Positions 7,838 through 15,647 of a DNA stretch of 64,000 nucleotides are shown here, piece after piece. Position 1 is the stretch's first letter, and each line of letters opens with the position of its first letter. A program made the translations under genes and the position numbers. The notes beneath the pieces are model-generated. The model saw only the letters and a program-made list of their open reading frames with translations. It ran no database searches and had not been told where the DNA came from. Origin of the DNA: Saccharothrix sp. NRRL B-16314 (lineage in GTDB: Bacteria > Actinomycetota > Actinomycetes > Mycobacteriales > Pseudonocardiaceae); the NCBI RefSeq assembly GCF_000716595.1, contig NZ_JNXC01000006.1, positions 186,001-250,000 of the forward strand, read 5' to 3'.

Positions 7838-8983
7838 TCACTTCTCCGCCTTCCCGCGAAGGCCCCTGGAGAGACCGATCTTCGGCGGGCAGTGCACCAG
7901 CAGCCGCAGCACGGCGCAGGCCACTGTCCCGTCCCTGTCCACGGTGGTCACCACGGCCGCGTTCCCGGCCGCGCCCGGGGTGCGTTCCGCGACGGCGAGC
8001 AGCGACACGATCTGGAACGCCGAGGTCGCGGCGGACGTGTCGCCGAGCCGCCCGACGTCCGGGACCCTGGTGATGGCCGAGCTGTCGAACATCTCGCTCA
8101 ACAGCGCGCGCTCCTGCTCACCGACCGGACCGGGCAGCGCACTGGGCGGGGCCGCCCACACCTCGGACGCGTTGACCTTGGCGTTGCGCAGCGCCCGTTC
8201 GACGCACTTGCGCAGCGTGGTGGTGACGTCGCCGCCCGGGTAGACCATCGACTCGACCGCGAGGATCTGCGCCATCGGCGGGCGGTCGCGCCGGTCGCCA
8301 GGCTCGATCAGCAGCATCGCAGAGCCTTCGCCGAGCACGACATCGCCCGCGTCGGCGCCACGGGTGTGGCGGTCCAGCCACGAGCGCGCCCCGGAGAACT
8401 CCTCCGCCGCGCCGCAGAGCACCTTGCTCGCGCGGCCCGAGGCCAGCAGCCCGGCCGCGTAGCCGAGACCGAGCAGGGTGGAGCCGCGACCGCCGGCGAC
8501 CGTCGTGTTCGGCCCTCTGAGCTGGTGCCGGATCGCGCATTGACTGGCCGCGCAGTTCAGCACGATGTTGGGGATCACCGCGGGGTCCACGTAGAACGGT
8601 TGCTCCGCGGTCATCGAGGTCCTGGTGAAGTCCATCATGCTCTGCACGCTGCCGGTGGTCGTCCCGAGCACCAGGCCGATGTCCCGGCCGTCGCCCTCGA
8701 CCGGGGCGTCTCGGAGCAACTCGCCCGACGCGGTGACCGCGAGCGCGCTCACCCGGTCCATCGCCCGGGTCCCCTTCTTGCCGAGCACGTCCCGGATCTC
8801 GAAGCCCGGCACTAGGCACGCGTGGTCCTCCGCCGCGTGCCACCGGTCCTGGTCCAGCCGGACGACGGTATCCGGTTGCGACCCGATGCCCTCGACGAAG
8901 GCGTCCCGGCCGATGCCGTACGGGGACACGGCCGACCACAGGGAGATCGTCGGCCGGACCGCGCTGATGGCCGTCGCGCTCAT
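7838..8983 (-). CDS. Ketosynthase-like protein without catalytic Cys/His (chain-length-factor-like)
   Basis: 381 residues with the overall thiolase-fold pattern of beta-ketoacyl synthases, for example GLVLGTTTGSVQS, IPNIVLNCAASQCAI and LGEGSAMLLIEP. At the nucleophile elbow, where active enzymes have T-A-C-S, the sequence is A-G-G-R-G-S. The His motifs HGTGT and GHT are replaced by unrelated residues and by GDTSA. It therefore cannot act as a standard condensing enzyme and may be a partner subunit in the manner of a chain length factor. The closing residues are basic. The gene is coupled by 4-nt overlap to the thioesterase-like gene upstream. Confidence 0.78.
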   Translation of the reverse strand: MSATAISAVRPTISLWSAVSPYGIGRDAFVEGIGSQPDTVVRLDQDRWHAAEDHACLVPGFEIRDVLGKKGTRAMDRVSALAVTASGELLRDAPVEGDGRDIGLVLGTTTGSVQSMMDFTRTSMTAEQPFYVDPAVIPNIVLNCAASQCAIRHQLRGPNTTVAGGRGSTLLGLGYAAGLLASGRASKVLCGAAEEFSGARSWLDRHTRGADAGDVVLGEGSAMLLIEPGDRRDRPPMAQILAVESMVYPGGDVTTTLRKCVERALRNAKVNASEVWAAPPSALPGPVGEQERALLSEMFDSSAITRVPDVGRLGDTSAATSAFQIVSLLAVAERTPGAAGNAAVVTTVDRDGTVACAVLRLLVHCPPKIGLSRGLRGKAEK

Positions 8984-9993
8984 GCCACACCTGCCGGCTG
9001 CGCGGCCCGCTCACCGCGGAGCGCGGCGAGGGCGTCCTCGTCGAAGTTGACCAAGGCCCAGTCGTTGGCCTCGCGTTCGGTCATGTAGCCGTGCGTGATG
9101 GTGCCGGTCGCTACGGGCACCAGGTTCCCGTCCCGCACCACGTAGCAGTCCATCGTGGACGTGTAGAGCAGGTCTTTGAACACGTCCTGCACGGTGTAGA
9201 CGGTGTACAGGTCCTCTTCCATCAGCACCTCGTCGACCAGCTCGACCTCCGAGCGGGTGACCACCGGGATCCAGCCGCGGCCGTGCAGCACCGGCCTGAT
9301 CGGCAGGCCCCGCTCGGCCAGGAACAGGTCGACGACCTCCTCCAGCACCCGCAGGAAGCCCGACATGTGCATCCGCTCGGAGAAGTGGCAGTAGAAGTAC
9401 GGCACCCGCCACTTCCAGCCGAAGGCGTTGCGGCCCGCGACCAGCTCGTCCAGCACCGGGTCCGGCCCGGTGGTCCCCCGGCCGGTGGTGAGGTCGAGCG
9501 ACGTGCCCGGCCGCGCGGTCAAGGGCTGTGGCGCAGCGGTGGCCAGTCGTGGCACGGCGAACGCGGCCAGTTCCGCCGGGACCGGCTCGGCAGGCTTGAC
9601 GTGGTCGTCGATCCGCAGCGCCACCCGCACCTTGGACGTGACCGCCTTGGTCTCGCGGCCGTCCCGGTCGACGGACATGGTGACCGCGAACCCGAGGGTG
9701 GTGTCGCCGTCCTCCGTGGTGGGACGCACCTCGCACTTCACGCTGTCGTCGCCGTGGATCACCGAGCCGAGCCTGGTCGTCAGGTGCACGACGTCGAAAC
9801 CGAGCCCGAACTTCTCGTACAGCACACCGGGTGCCAGCCCGGCGCTGCGGAAGTGCTCGAGCACCGCGGCCTCGGCCAGGTAGTTGACGTGCTTGAACCC
9901 GATGGCGAAGCTGATGTTGCTGCCCTCGAACGAGGGTCGCAGCGCCACCTGGGTCGGCCCGGCCAGCAGTGTTGTCATTGCTGTCGATGTCAC
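8980..9993 (-). CDS. Double-hotdog thioesterase-like protein
   Basis: 337 residues that divide into two hotdog-like halves. The first contains FAIGFKHVNYLAEAAVLEHF near residue 30 and the second HMSGFLRVLEEVVDLFLAERG. Both resemble the central helix of 4HBT thioesterases, and the C-terminal ATGTITHGYM fits the last strand. GTG 9993 overlaps the stop of the upstream hydrolase gene (GTGA), which fixes the start. A role in acyl release, or transfer between carrier and CoA or NRPS, is likely from context. A specific reaction cannot be named; LnmK-type double-hotdog acyltransferases are another possible relative. Confidence 0.7.
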   Translation of the reverse strand: MTSTAMTTLLAGPTQVALRPSFEGSNISFAIGFKHVNYLAEAAVLEHFRSAGLAPGVLYEKFGLGFDVVHLTTRLGSVIHGDDSVKCEVRPTTEDGDTTLGFAVTMSVDRDGRETKAVTSKVRVALRIDDHVKPAEPVPAELAAFAVPRLATAAPQPLTARPGTSLDLTTGRGTTGPDPVLDELVAGRNAFGWKWRVPYFYCHFSERMHMSGFLRVLEEVVDLFLAERGLPIRPVLHGRGWIPVVTRSEVELVDEVLMEEDLYTVYTVQDVFKDLLYTSTMDCYVVRDGNLVPVATGTITHGYMTEREANDWALVNFDEDALAALRGERAAQPAGVA

Positions 9994-10832
9994 AGTTGTC
10001 TCCCACCGGTGACGGGAACGGCGGTCCCGGCCGGGACCGTGAGGGACTCGAGGAACGTGTCCACCGTCGACGCGAACGCCGCGGGCTGCTCGATCATCGG
10101 GAAGTGGCCGCACCCCTCGAACAGGCGCGCTTGGGCAGCCGGCAACGCGTCGGCGAGGACTCGGGCTTCAGCCGGAGGCGCCGTCCGGTCCTGGCACCCC
10201 GCGATCGTGGTGCAGGGCAGGCCGAGCAGTTCAGGTCGCAGCCAGGGCGTGCGCAGGTAGGAGTCGAGGAACCGCAGCCACCCGTAGGGGCCGACGCGCT
10301 CGCACACCAGGCGCGTCATCTCGGCGTGGATGCCCTCGTCGATCCGGCGTCCGGTGCGCGTCCGGATGCCTTCGCGCATCGCGAGCTCGAACTCGTGCAC
10401 CAGCTTGCCGATGACCTCGAAGCGGAACTCCTCGCTCGTCCTGCGGTAGAACGGCGATACGAGCACCATGCCGCGCACCCCGTGCGCTTCCGCGACGTCA
10501 ACGCCACCAGCCGCTTGACGGGTGAGCAGTTCCAGGGTCAGCACCGCTGAGAACGAGTGCGCCACGACGGCATCCACGCCACCGGGGACGGTGCCGAGCA
10601 CGTCGGCGATCCAGTGCGCGGGATCGGGGTGATGGCTCCAGGCGGGCTCGCCGCCACCACGCCACGGCAGGTCCGCGGCCCACACTTCGACGTGTGGCGC
10701 GAACAAGGGCAGCACCGCGTCCCACACCGCCGAACTGCCGGCCATTCCGTGCAGCAACAGGATCCGCTGCGTGGCCACACCGGATGCCGCGCGCCGCCGC
10801 GTCGCGCTCGGCGACAGCTCGGACTCAGTCAC
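9990..10832 (-). CDS. Alpha/beta hydrolase
   Basis: 280 residues. RILLLHGMAGSSAVWD provides the oxyanion region, AHSFSAVLT the nucleophile elbow (Ser; the usual first Gly is Ala), CQDRTAP the acid, and GCGHFPMIEQP the catalytic His. It could hydrolyse a thioester or ester in the pathway, perhaps as a discrete thioesterase. GTG 10832 overlaps the end of the preceding KS-like gene by 8 nt. No signal peptide is seen, so it is cytoplasmic. The substrate is unknown. Confidence 0.82.
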   Translation of the reverse strand: MTESELSPSATRRRAASGVATQRILLLHGMAGSSAVWDAVLPLFAPHVEVWAADLPWRGGGEPAWSHHPDPAHWIADVLGTVPGGVDAVVAHSFSAVLTLELLTRQAAGGVDVAEAHGVRGMVLVSPFYRRTSEEFRFEVIGKLVHEFELAMREGIRTRTGRRIDEGIHAEMTRLVCERVGPYGWLRFLDSYLRTPWLRPELLGLPCTTIAGCQDRTAPPAEARVLADALPAAQARLFEGCGHFPMIEQPAAFASTVDTFLESLTVPAGTAVPVTGGRQL

Positions 10833-11778
10833 CCGTGACCCCCGCGTACAACAGGACTCCTGCGGTGGCGTCGTCGGAGTCGTTCCCCGCCAACGCCATG
10901 ACCGGCCCCTCACCGCCTTGGGCGAACCACGCCACTGCCGCGGCGCATTGCAGGACTCCGAGTGCTCCAGAGCACAATCCCCGTCGGCCGGAGATGTCGA
11001 GCCGCACGGCTCCGGCGAGTGCTTCGGGGCGTATTCCGGTGCCTTCCGGCGTGAACCAGACGTGGGGGGTGTCCCCCGAAGACAGCCGGTCGGCACACGC
11101 GGCCATGCCCGAGGTCCGGGCGTACCGGCCGACCTCGGCGTGCACCGTGACGCCGCGGCCCCTGGCGTGCTCCGGGTTCTCCAGGACGACCGCGGCGGCA
11201 CCGTCGAGCACTCGCCCGGCATCGGTCAACTGGCGGACCACCTCGTTGTCCGGCTCGACCCCGAGCACGACGACGTACTCGGCCCGACCGCCTCTCAGCA
11301 CCGTGCTCGCCCAGTGCACGGCGTCCAGCCCGGACGTCGCGCCGTTGCACACCATCAGGTTGGGTCCGCGCAGCCCGAACCGGATGGCCACCTCGGACGC
11401 CAGGATGTTGCTCGAAGCGTTCGGGGTGTCCATCGGGCTGGTCGCACGGGAACCCTCGTCGCCGATCGTCTGCGCGACCCGGCACACGGTGTCGATGTTG
11501 CCGAGGTTCGAGCTCACGACCACGGCGACCGAGTCCCCCGGCACGGTCAGCCGCTCACCGGGGTCGAGGTCGAGGTCCCACAGTCCGGCCGCGCGCAGCG
11601 CCTCGTCGGCAGCGCACAGCCCCAACTGGGTCGCACGGTCCTTGTAGCGCAGTCCCTTCCGGCCGAGCCGGGCGGCCGGGTCGACCGCGCTCGCACCGGC
11701 CGAGGCCGGTTCGAGCAGGTCCGCTGGCGACGCATCGCCCGGTACCGCCAGGCCGACGCCGGTGATCGCCGACTTCAT
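10825..11778 (-). CDS. Short ketosynthase-like protein, catalytic triad lost
   Basis: 317 residues, shorter than normal KS (about 410). Family features are ITGVGLAVPG at the N-terminus, SSNLGNIDT and the elbow segment VCNGATSGLDAVHWAS. The elbow carries Thr where the nucleophilic Cys is expected. The positions of the two active-site His motifs read PEGTGI and GLCSGALG. It thus resembles a degenerate chain-length-factor-like subunit. Its start ATG 11778 overlaps the stop of the intact KS gene upstream, so these are probably made in equal amounts and may form a heterodimer. Confidence 0.76.
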   Translation of the reverse strand: MKSAITGVGLAVPGDASPADLLEPASAGASAVDPAARLGRKGLRYKDRATQLGLCAADEALRAAGLWDLDLDPGERLTVPGDSVAVVVSSNLGNIDTVCRVAQTIGDEGSRATSPMDTPNASSNILASEVAIRFGLRGPNLMVCNGATSGLDAVHWASTVLRGGRAEYVVVLGVEPDNEVVRQLTDAGRVLDGAAAVVLENPEHARGRGVTVHAEVGRYARTSGMAACADRLSSGDTPHVWFTPEGTGIRPEALAGAVRLDISGRRGLCSGALGVLQCAAAVAWFAQGGEGPVMALAGNDSDDATAGVLLYAGVTGD

Positions 11779-12899
11779 CGTGCGGCCTCCACGATCGCGA
11801 CCGCGTTGACGCCGCCGAAGCCGAACCCGTTCACCTGCGCCACGGACAGGGGTTCCGCGACCGCCGTGCCCAGCACCATCCGGTAGCCGGCGACCTCGTC
11901 GATCGGATCGTCGACCGCGGTGATCGGCGGCACCTTGCCGGTGGCGAGTGCGCGCAGCGCCACGATCAGGCTGAGCACGCCGGCCGAACCCGAGGTGTGC
12001 CCGGTCATCGATTTGATGCCGGTCAGCAGCGGCCCGCCCGCGTCGGCACCGAACACCTCGCCGAACGCACGCGCTTCCACCGCGTCGTTGAGCGGGGTCC
12101 CGGTTCCGTGCAGGAGGACCAGGTCGATGTCCCGTGGCCGCACTCCGGCCAGCTCGTGCGCCCGCCGCATCGCGGTGGTGATCCCGTCCAGGTCGGGCGC
12201 GGTGGGGTGGTGCGCGTCGCAGTTGATGCCGACCGACCGCAGTACGCCGTGGCGTCCCGTGTCCCTGCGCAACACGACCGCGGCTGCGCCATCACCCAGG
12301 ATCGTTCCCCTGCGGTTGCGGTCGAAGGGCCGCACTCGATCCGGTGGTGACGGCTGGACCCGGTCGGCCAGCCCGTACATGCTCGTCGTGACGGAGTCGA
12401 CACCGGCGACGATCACGGTGTCCGCCTCGTCCAGCCTGATCAGATCGGCGCCGAAGGCCAGGGCGTACAACGAGGCTGAGCACGCGTTGGCGAAGGTGTG
12501 GGTGTTGGCGGCGCCGAAGCGTTCTCGCAGCGCTGTGCCGAAGTGCAACCGGTCAGCCTGGAACTTCGCACCTTCCCGCCACCACAATTCGACCGAGCGC
12601 AGTTCGCGCAGCCCGGTGCCCACCAGGACCGGGATGTCGTCCAGCTGCTCGGGCAGGCCCGCGTCGGCGACGGCCTGACCGACCACGTCGAGCAGGAACG
12701 CCGTGGCCCGGCCGGGGACGTCGGCACCCGGCTCCGGGCGGTCGTCGATCTCGAACAGGTGGTCCGCGGAGAACCAGGACGGGTCGAAGCCGCGCATGAC
12801 GTTCGGCGCACCCCGGCCGGCGCACAGGTTCTCGAACACCTCGGCGGCGCCGTGGCCGACACTGGCCATCGCGCCGATTCCGGCTATGCGCGGGCTCAT
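11775..12899 (-). CDS. Beta-ketoacyl-ACP synthase (second intact KS)
   Basis: 374 residues. The Cys-His-His triad is complete: Cys in FANACSASLYALAFG, His in LLHGTGTPLND, and His in KSMTGHTSGSAG. NGFGFGGVNAVAIVE closes the thiolase fold. ATG 12899 overlaps the stop of the neighbouring KS gene (ATGA). Because its cysteine is retained it is not a classical CLF. It could start chains, serve a different chain length or pair with the degenerate KS downstream. In aryl-polyene and cinnamoyl-type clusters several discrete KS proteins likewise coexist. Confidence 0.88.
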   Translation of the reverse strand: MSPRIAGIGAMASVGHGAAEVFENLCAGRGAPNVMRGFDPSWFSADHLFEIDDRPEPGADVPGRATAFLLDVVGQAVADAGLPEQLDDIPVLVGTGLRELRSVELWWREGAKFQADRLHFGTALRERFGAANTHTFANACSASLYALAFGADLIRLDEADTVIVAGVDSVTTSMYGLADRVQPSPPDRVRPFDRNRRGTILGDGAAAVVLRRDTGRHGVLRSVGINCDAHHPTAPDLDGITTAMRRAHELAGVRPRDIDLVLLHGTGTPLNDAVEARAFGEVFGADAGGPLLTGIKSMTGHTSGSAGVLSLIVALRALATGKVPPITAVDDPIDEVAGYRMVLGTAVAEPLSVAQVNGFGFGGVNAVAIVEAAR

Positions 12900-14152
12900 C
12901 GGTCCTGCCCGGTGTACTTGCCGAGGATGACGACGGAGTTGTTGCCGCCGAAGGCGAGCCCGTTGTTCTGCACGATCCGCAGGTCCGCTTCGACCGCGTG
13001 GTTGGGCACGCAGTCGATCTCGCACTCCGGGTCCGTCTCGCGGTGGTTGATCGTCGGCGGGATGAAGCCGTGGGTGATCGCCAGCGAGCACGCGATCGCC
13101 GCCAGCGCGCTCGCGGCACCCATCGTGTGGCCCAGCATGGACTTCAGCGACACCGTCCGGGGCGGGGTGGCGCCGAACACGCTGCGGATCGCGCGGGTCT
13201 CCGTGATGTCGTTGGCCTTCGTCCCGGTGCCGTGCGCCGAGATCAGGTCGATCTCGTGCGGCTTCACGCCCGCGTTCTCCTGGGCCAGCGCCATGCAGCG
13301 GGCCACACTGTCCTGATTGGGCGCGACCTGGTGGTAGGCATCGCAGTTCAGTCCGTAGCCGAGCACCTCGGCGTAGATCCGGGCACCCCGTGCCAGTGCG
13401 GACTCCAGGCTTTCCAGCACCAGCACACCGGACCCCTCGCCGGTGAGGATTCCCTTGCGGTCGGCGTCGAACGGGCGGCAGACGTCCGGCGCGATCGTGC
13501 CGAGCCGGTAGAAGCCGGTGAAAGTCTTGCGGCAGACGGCATCCGCGCCACCGCACAGCGCGAAGTCGACCTCGCCGGTGCGGACCATGTCGAACCCGTA
13601 GCCGATCGAGTAGTTGCCCGCCGAGCAGGCCGTCGCGATCGTGCACGCCTCCACATCGGTCAGTCCGAGCTCCCGGGCGATGGCGACGGACAGCCGCTGC
13701 GCGTTGATCCGGCCCGTGACCACGGGTTCCATCGCCGCCGGTCCGCCGGAGAGCTCGCTCGCGACCAGCTGGTCCAGTTCGTACGACTCGCCGTCGGTCG
13801 TCCCGATGGAGATCAGTCCGCGTTGCCCGCGCAGCTCGTCCTCGGTGAGACCCGCGTCCTGAACGGCCATCCGCGCCGCCGCCGTGGCGAACCTGGTGGC
13901 ACGCCCCAATTCCCGCACGGGGGTGTTGGTGATCCACTTCTCCGGCTCGAAGCCGGCCACCTCACAACCGTTGGCGTGCGCGAAACCCTCGGTGTCGAAC
14001 ATGGTGATCGGCTTCGCGCCGCTACGGCCGGCGCGCAGCCCTTCAGCGAACTCCTCGGCGCCGATACCGATGCTCGAGAAGACCCCGAAACCGGTCAGCA
14101 CCACGCGTTTCGGTGCGGTGACCGCCGCGACGACGGGAGAAGCGATCGCCAT
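12896..14152 (-). CDS. FabF-type beta-ketoacyl-ACP synthase (first gene of the operon)
   Basis: 418 residues, the usual FabF length. The triad is Cys in TIATACSAGNYSIGYG, His in SAHGTGTKAND, and His in KSMLGHTMGAASA. GEGSGVLVLE and NGLAFGGNNSVVILG are also typical. It condenses malonyl-ACP with the growing acyl chain. ATG 14152 follows an untranslated region of about 320 nt shared with the divergent ACP gene, so this is the promoter-proximal gene of the long minus-strand operon that runs to the left edge. Confidence 0.93.
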   Translation of the reverse strand: MAIASPVVAAVTAPKRVVLTGFGVFSSIGIGAEEFAEGLRAGRSGAKPITMFDTEGFAHANGCEVAGFEPEKWITNTPVRELGRATRFATAAARMAVQDAGLTEDELRGQRGLISIGTTDGESYELDQLVASELSGGPAAMEPVVTGRINAQRLSVAIARELGLTDVEACTIATACSAGNYSIGYGFDMVRTGEVDFALCGGADAVCRKTFTGFYRLGTIAPDVCRPFDADRKGILTGEGSGVLVLESLESALARGARIYAEVLGYGLNCDAYHQVAPNQDSVARCMALAQENAGVKPHEIDLISAHGTGTKANDITETRAIRSVFGATPPRTVSLKSMLGHTMGAASALAAIACSLAITHGFIPPTINHRETDPECEIDCVPNHAVEADLRIVQNNGLAFGGNNSVVILGKYTGQDR

Positions 14153-14473
14153 GATGTCCCCTCAGCTAGCGCCGGTGCCTGGGCGGATCCCGATCCCGCG
14201 CCACGGTTCACCGGACCTGTCCCGACACCGGCCGACGGCGGCTCGTGCCGTCGAGGCCAAGGCTACGTATCCGGCGGCGGCGGGCCAGTGCGCTTCGACA
14301 ATGTGGATGCGAGGTTGTTGCGCCTGCTGGGTTCTGCTAAACCTGCATTCGCCTGATGAGCGGTGTACTCAAGAACTTGAAGCCTGCTTGTGGCCCGGCG
14401 GCGAATTCCACTAGGACAGGTGGGGCAATCGCCGGTAGGAGCCGGGAACGCACGCATGAAGGAGTGGCCCGAG
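14153..14473. promoter_or_regulatory. Divergent promoter region between KS operon and ACP gene
   Basis: About 320 nt without a convincing gene separate the minus-strand polyketide operon from the plus-strand ACP. It holds a short inverted repeat, TCAAG-AA-CTTGA, at 14369-14380, in a locally AT-richer stretch. This is a plausible operator for the LysR-type or SARP regulator encoded next door, but no binding consensus can be confirmed from sequence alone. Confidence 0.45.
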
Positions 14474-14731
14474 GTGACAACCGCCATCGACACCGCACGC
14501 ATGGCTCGTATCAAGGAGATCGTCTGCGAGATCCTCGAACTGGAGGAGGACGAGGTCACGGCAACCAGCCTGTTCAGCGAGGACCACGACGCGGACTCCC
14601 TGCGGGCGATCGAGATCCTCGCCTCCCTGGAGAAGGCCTTCGGTGTGGTGATCAACCAGACCGAGCTGACCCGGATGGTCAACCTCGCCGGTGTCTACGA
14701 AGTGGTGACCGAAGCTGTCAACGCCCGCTGA
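14474..14731 (+). CDS. Acyl carrier protein, divergently transcribed
   Basis: 85 residues. The carrier Ser lies in DHDADSLRAIEIL, with typical ACP helices before it (IKEIVCEILELEEDEV) and after it (LEKAFGVVINQTEL). GTG 14474 is preferred because AAGGAG lies 9 nt upstream; ATG 14456 in the same frame has a weaker site. It is the second ACP of the cluster and is transcribed away from the KS operon. It may serve a separate step such as starter loading or handover, or simply be under separate control. Confidence 0.88.
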   Translation: MTTAIDTARMARIKEIVCEILELEEDEVTATSLFSEDHDADSLRAIEILASLEKAFGVVINQTELTRMVNLAGVYEVVTEAVNAR

Positions 14732-14767
14732 GCGTCCGGCGTGACCGGCTGACCCGGACGGCAAACA

Positions 14768-14807
14768 GGTGCGGCCCCGAGGTGGTGGTTCACCTCGGGG
14801 CCGCACC
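14768..14807. terminator. Bidirectional terminator hairpin
   Basis: A perfect 17-bp stem (14768-14784 with 14791-14807) and a 6-nt loop lie between the convergent ACP and LysR-like genes. GC-rich stems without a T-run are common actinobacterial terminators, so it can end both transcripts. Confidence 0.85.
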
Positions 14808-14824
14808 GGTCTAGCGGGTCCGCT

Positions 14825-15124
14825 TCACTTGATCCCGGCCACCTGCGGCAGGGCAGCCGACGCGGCCACGGTCCGGTGCGAGACGTCCTTGATGTTGTCG
14901 AGCAACATCAGCACCGCGCGCACCGACGGCAATATCATTCTTCCCTCGGACGTCAGCTGTGCGCCCGTGGGATTGCGGACCAGCAGTTTCATCCGAAGTG
15001 CCTGCTCAAGGCACTTGATGTGGTAGCTGATCGCGGGCTGCGAGTAACCGAGCTTCTTCGCGGCCATGTCCATCCGCCCGATATCGGCGATCAGGACAAA
15101 TGCCCTTAATTCACGCTCATGCAT
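14825..15124 (-). CDS. LysR-type DNA-binding domain protein without effector domain
   Basis: 99 residues, against about 300 for normal LysR proteins. Residues 1-60 form the winged helix-turn-helix (MAAKKLGYSQPAISYHIKCLE) and the wing (LLVRNPTGAQLTSEG), followed by the start of the linker helix. It stops before any substrate-binding domain, and the rest of the family sequence is not visible downstream in any frame. It may be a stable DNA-binding-only regulator or the remains of a truncated gene. The intact reading frame and cluster position favour a functional small regulator. Confidence 0.78.
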   Translation of the reverse strand: MHERELRAFVLIADIGRMDMAAKKLGYSQPAISYHIKCLEQALRMKLLVRNPTGAQLTSEGRMILPSVRAVLMLLDNIKDVSHRTVAASAALPQVAGIK

Positions 15125-15647
15125 GACAGCCTCCCTGGCTTGGAACTACGCGCATTGGATCCGCCCCCTGGATAACGTGGATCCGCTGCCGCGACGGTCC
15201 TTTCCCTGACGCCATTCACGATGCGTCAACGACCTACAGTGGAATTCCTCGCCGACCCGCGCAGACCTTGGACGTGGGCCGTCATGTCCGTTCCGGCGTG
15301 CGATTCCCCACGATTCGCGCACCGGCAGGCCTCGTCGCGGCGCCGACGCGACCAGGTCCAGGTACTTCGGTCTTCCCTCCGTGCCCGGCGACTCCCGCCG
15401 CCGGTGTCCGGAACCACGTGTCACGCCATCGATCACCGGTCTTACCCGGTCATCGCCCCGGTCGTGCACGCGCCCGCGAACAAGACATTCCGCAACCCCC
15501 CGTTGAACCTGCGTGGATGGCCGAACGACTCAGCCCGGTGAGCTACTTCGAAATACTAAATTCGGCGGACGGACCGCCGCACGCAGAACTCTGCATCAGC
15601 ACATCGATACGCACATGTCACCCCAGACCACCTGCTCCCGGATGCGA
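15125..15647. other. Intergenic region between LysR-like and SARP genes
   Basis: Both flanking genes are on the minus strand, so this 523-nt stretch contains the 3' side of the SARP gene and the promoter of the LysR-like gene. Short open frames here lack ribosome sites and family features. An AT-richer segment around 15540-15565 includes TTCGAA. Nothing else is supportable. Confidence 0.5.

Noticed and set aside
11775..13937. A single 720-codon minus-strand protein spanning two KS genes
   Set aside because: Only the part from 12899 downstream is family-like. The upstream part is an out-of-frame reading of the intact FabF-type KS at 12896-14152.
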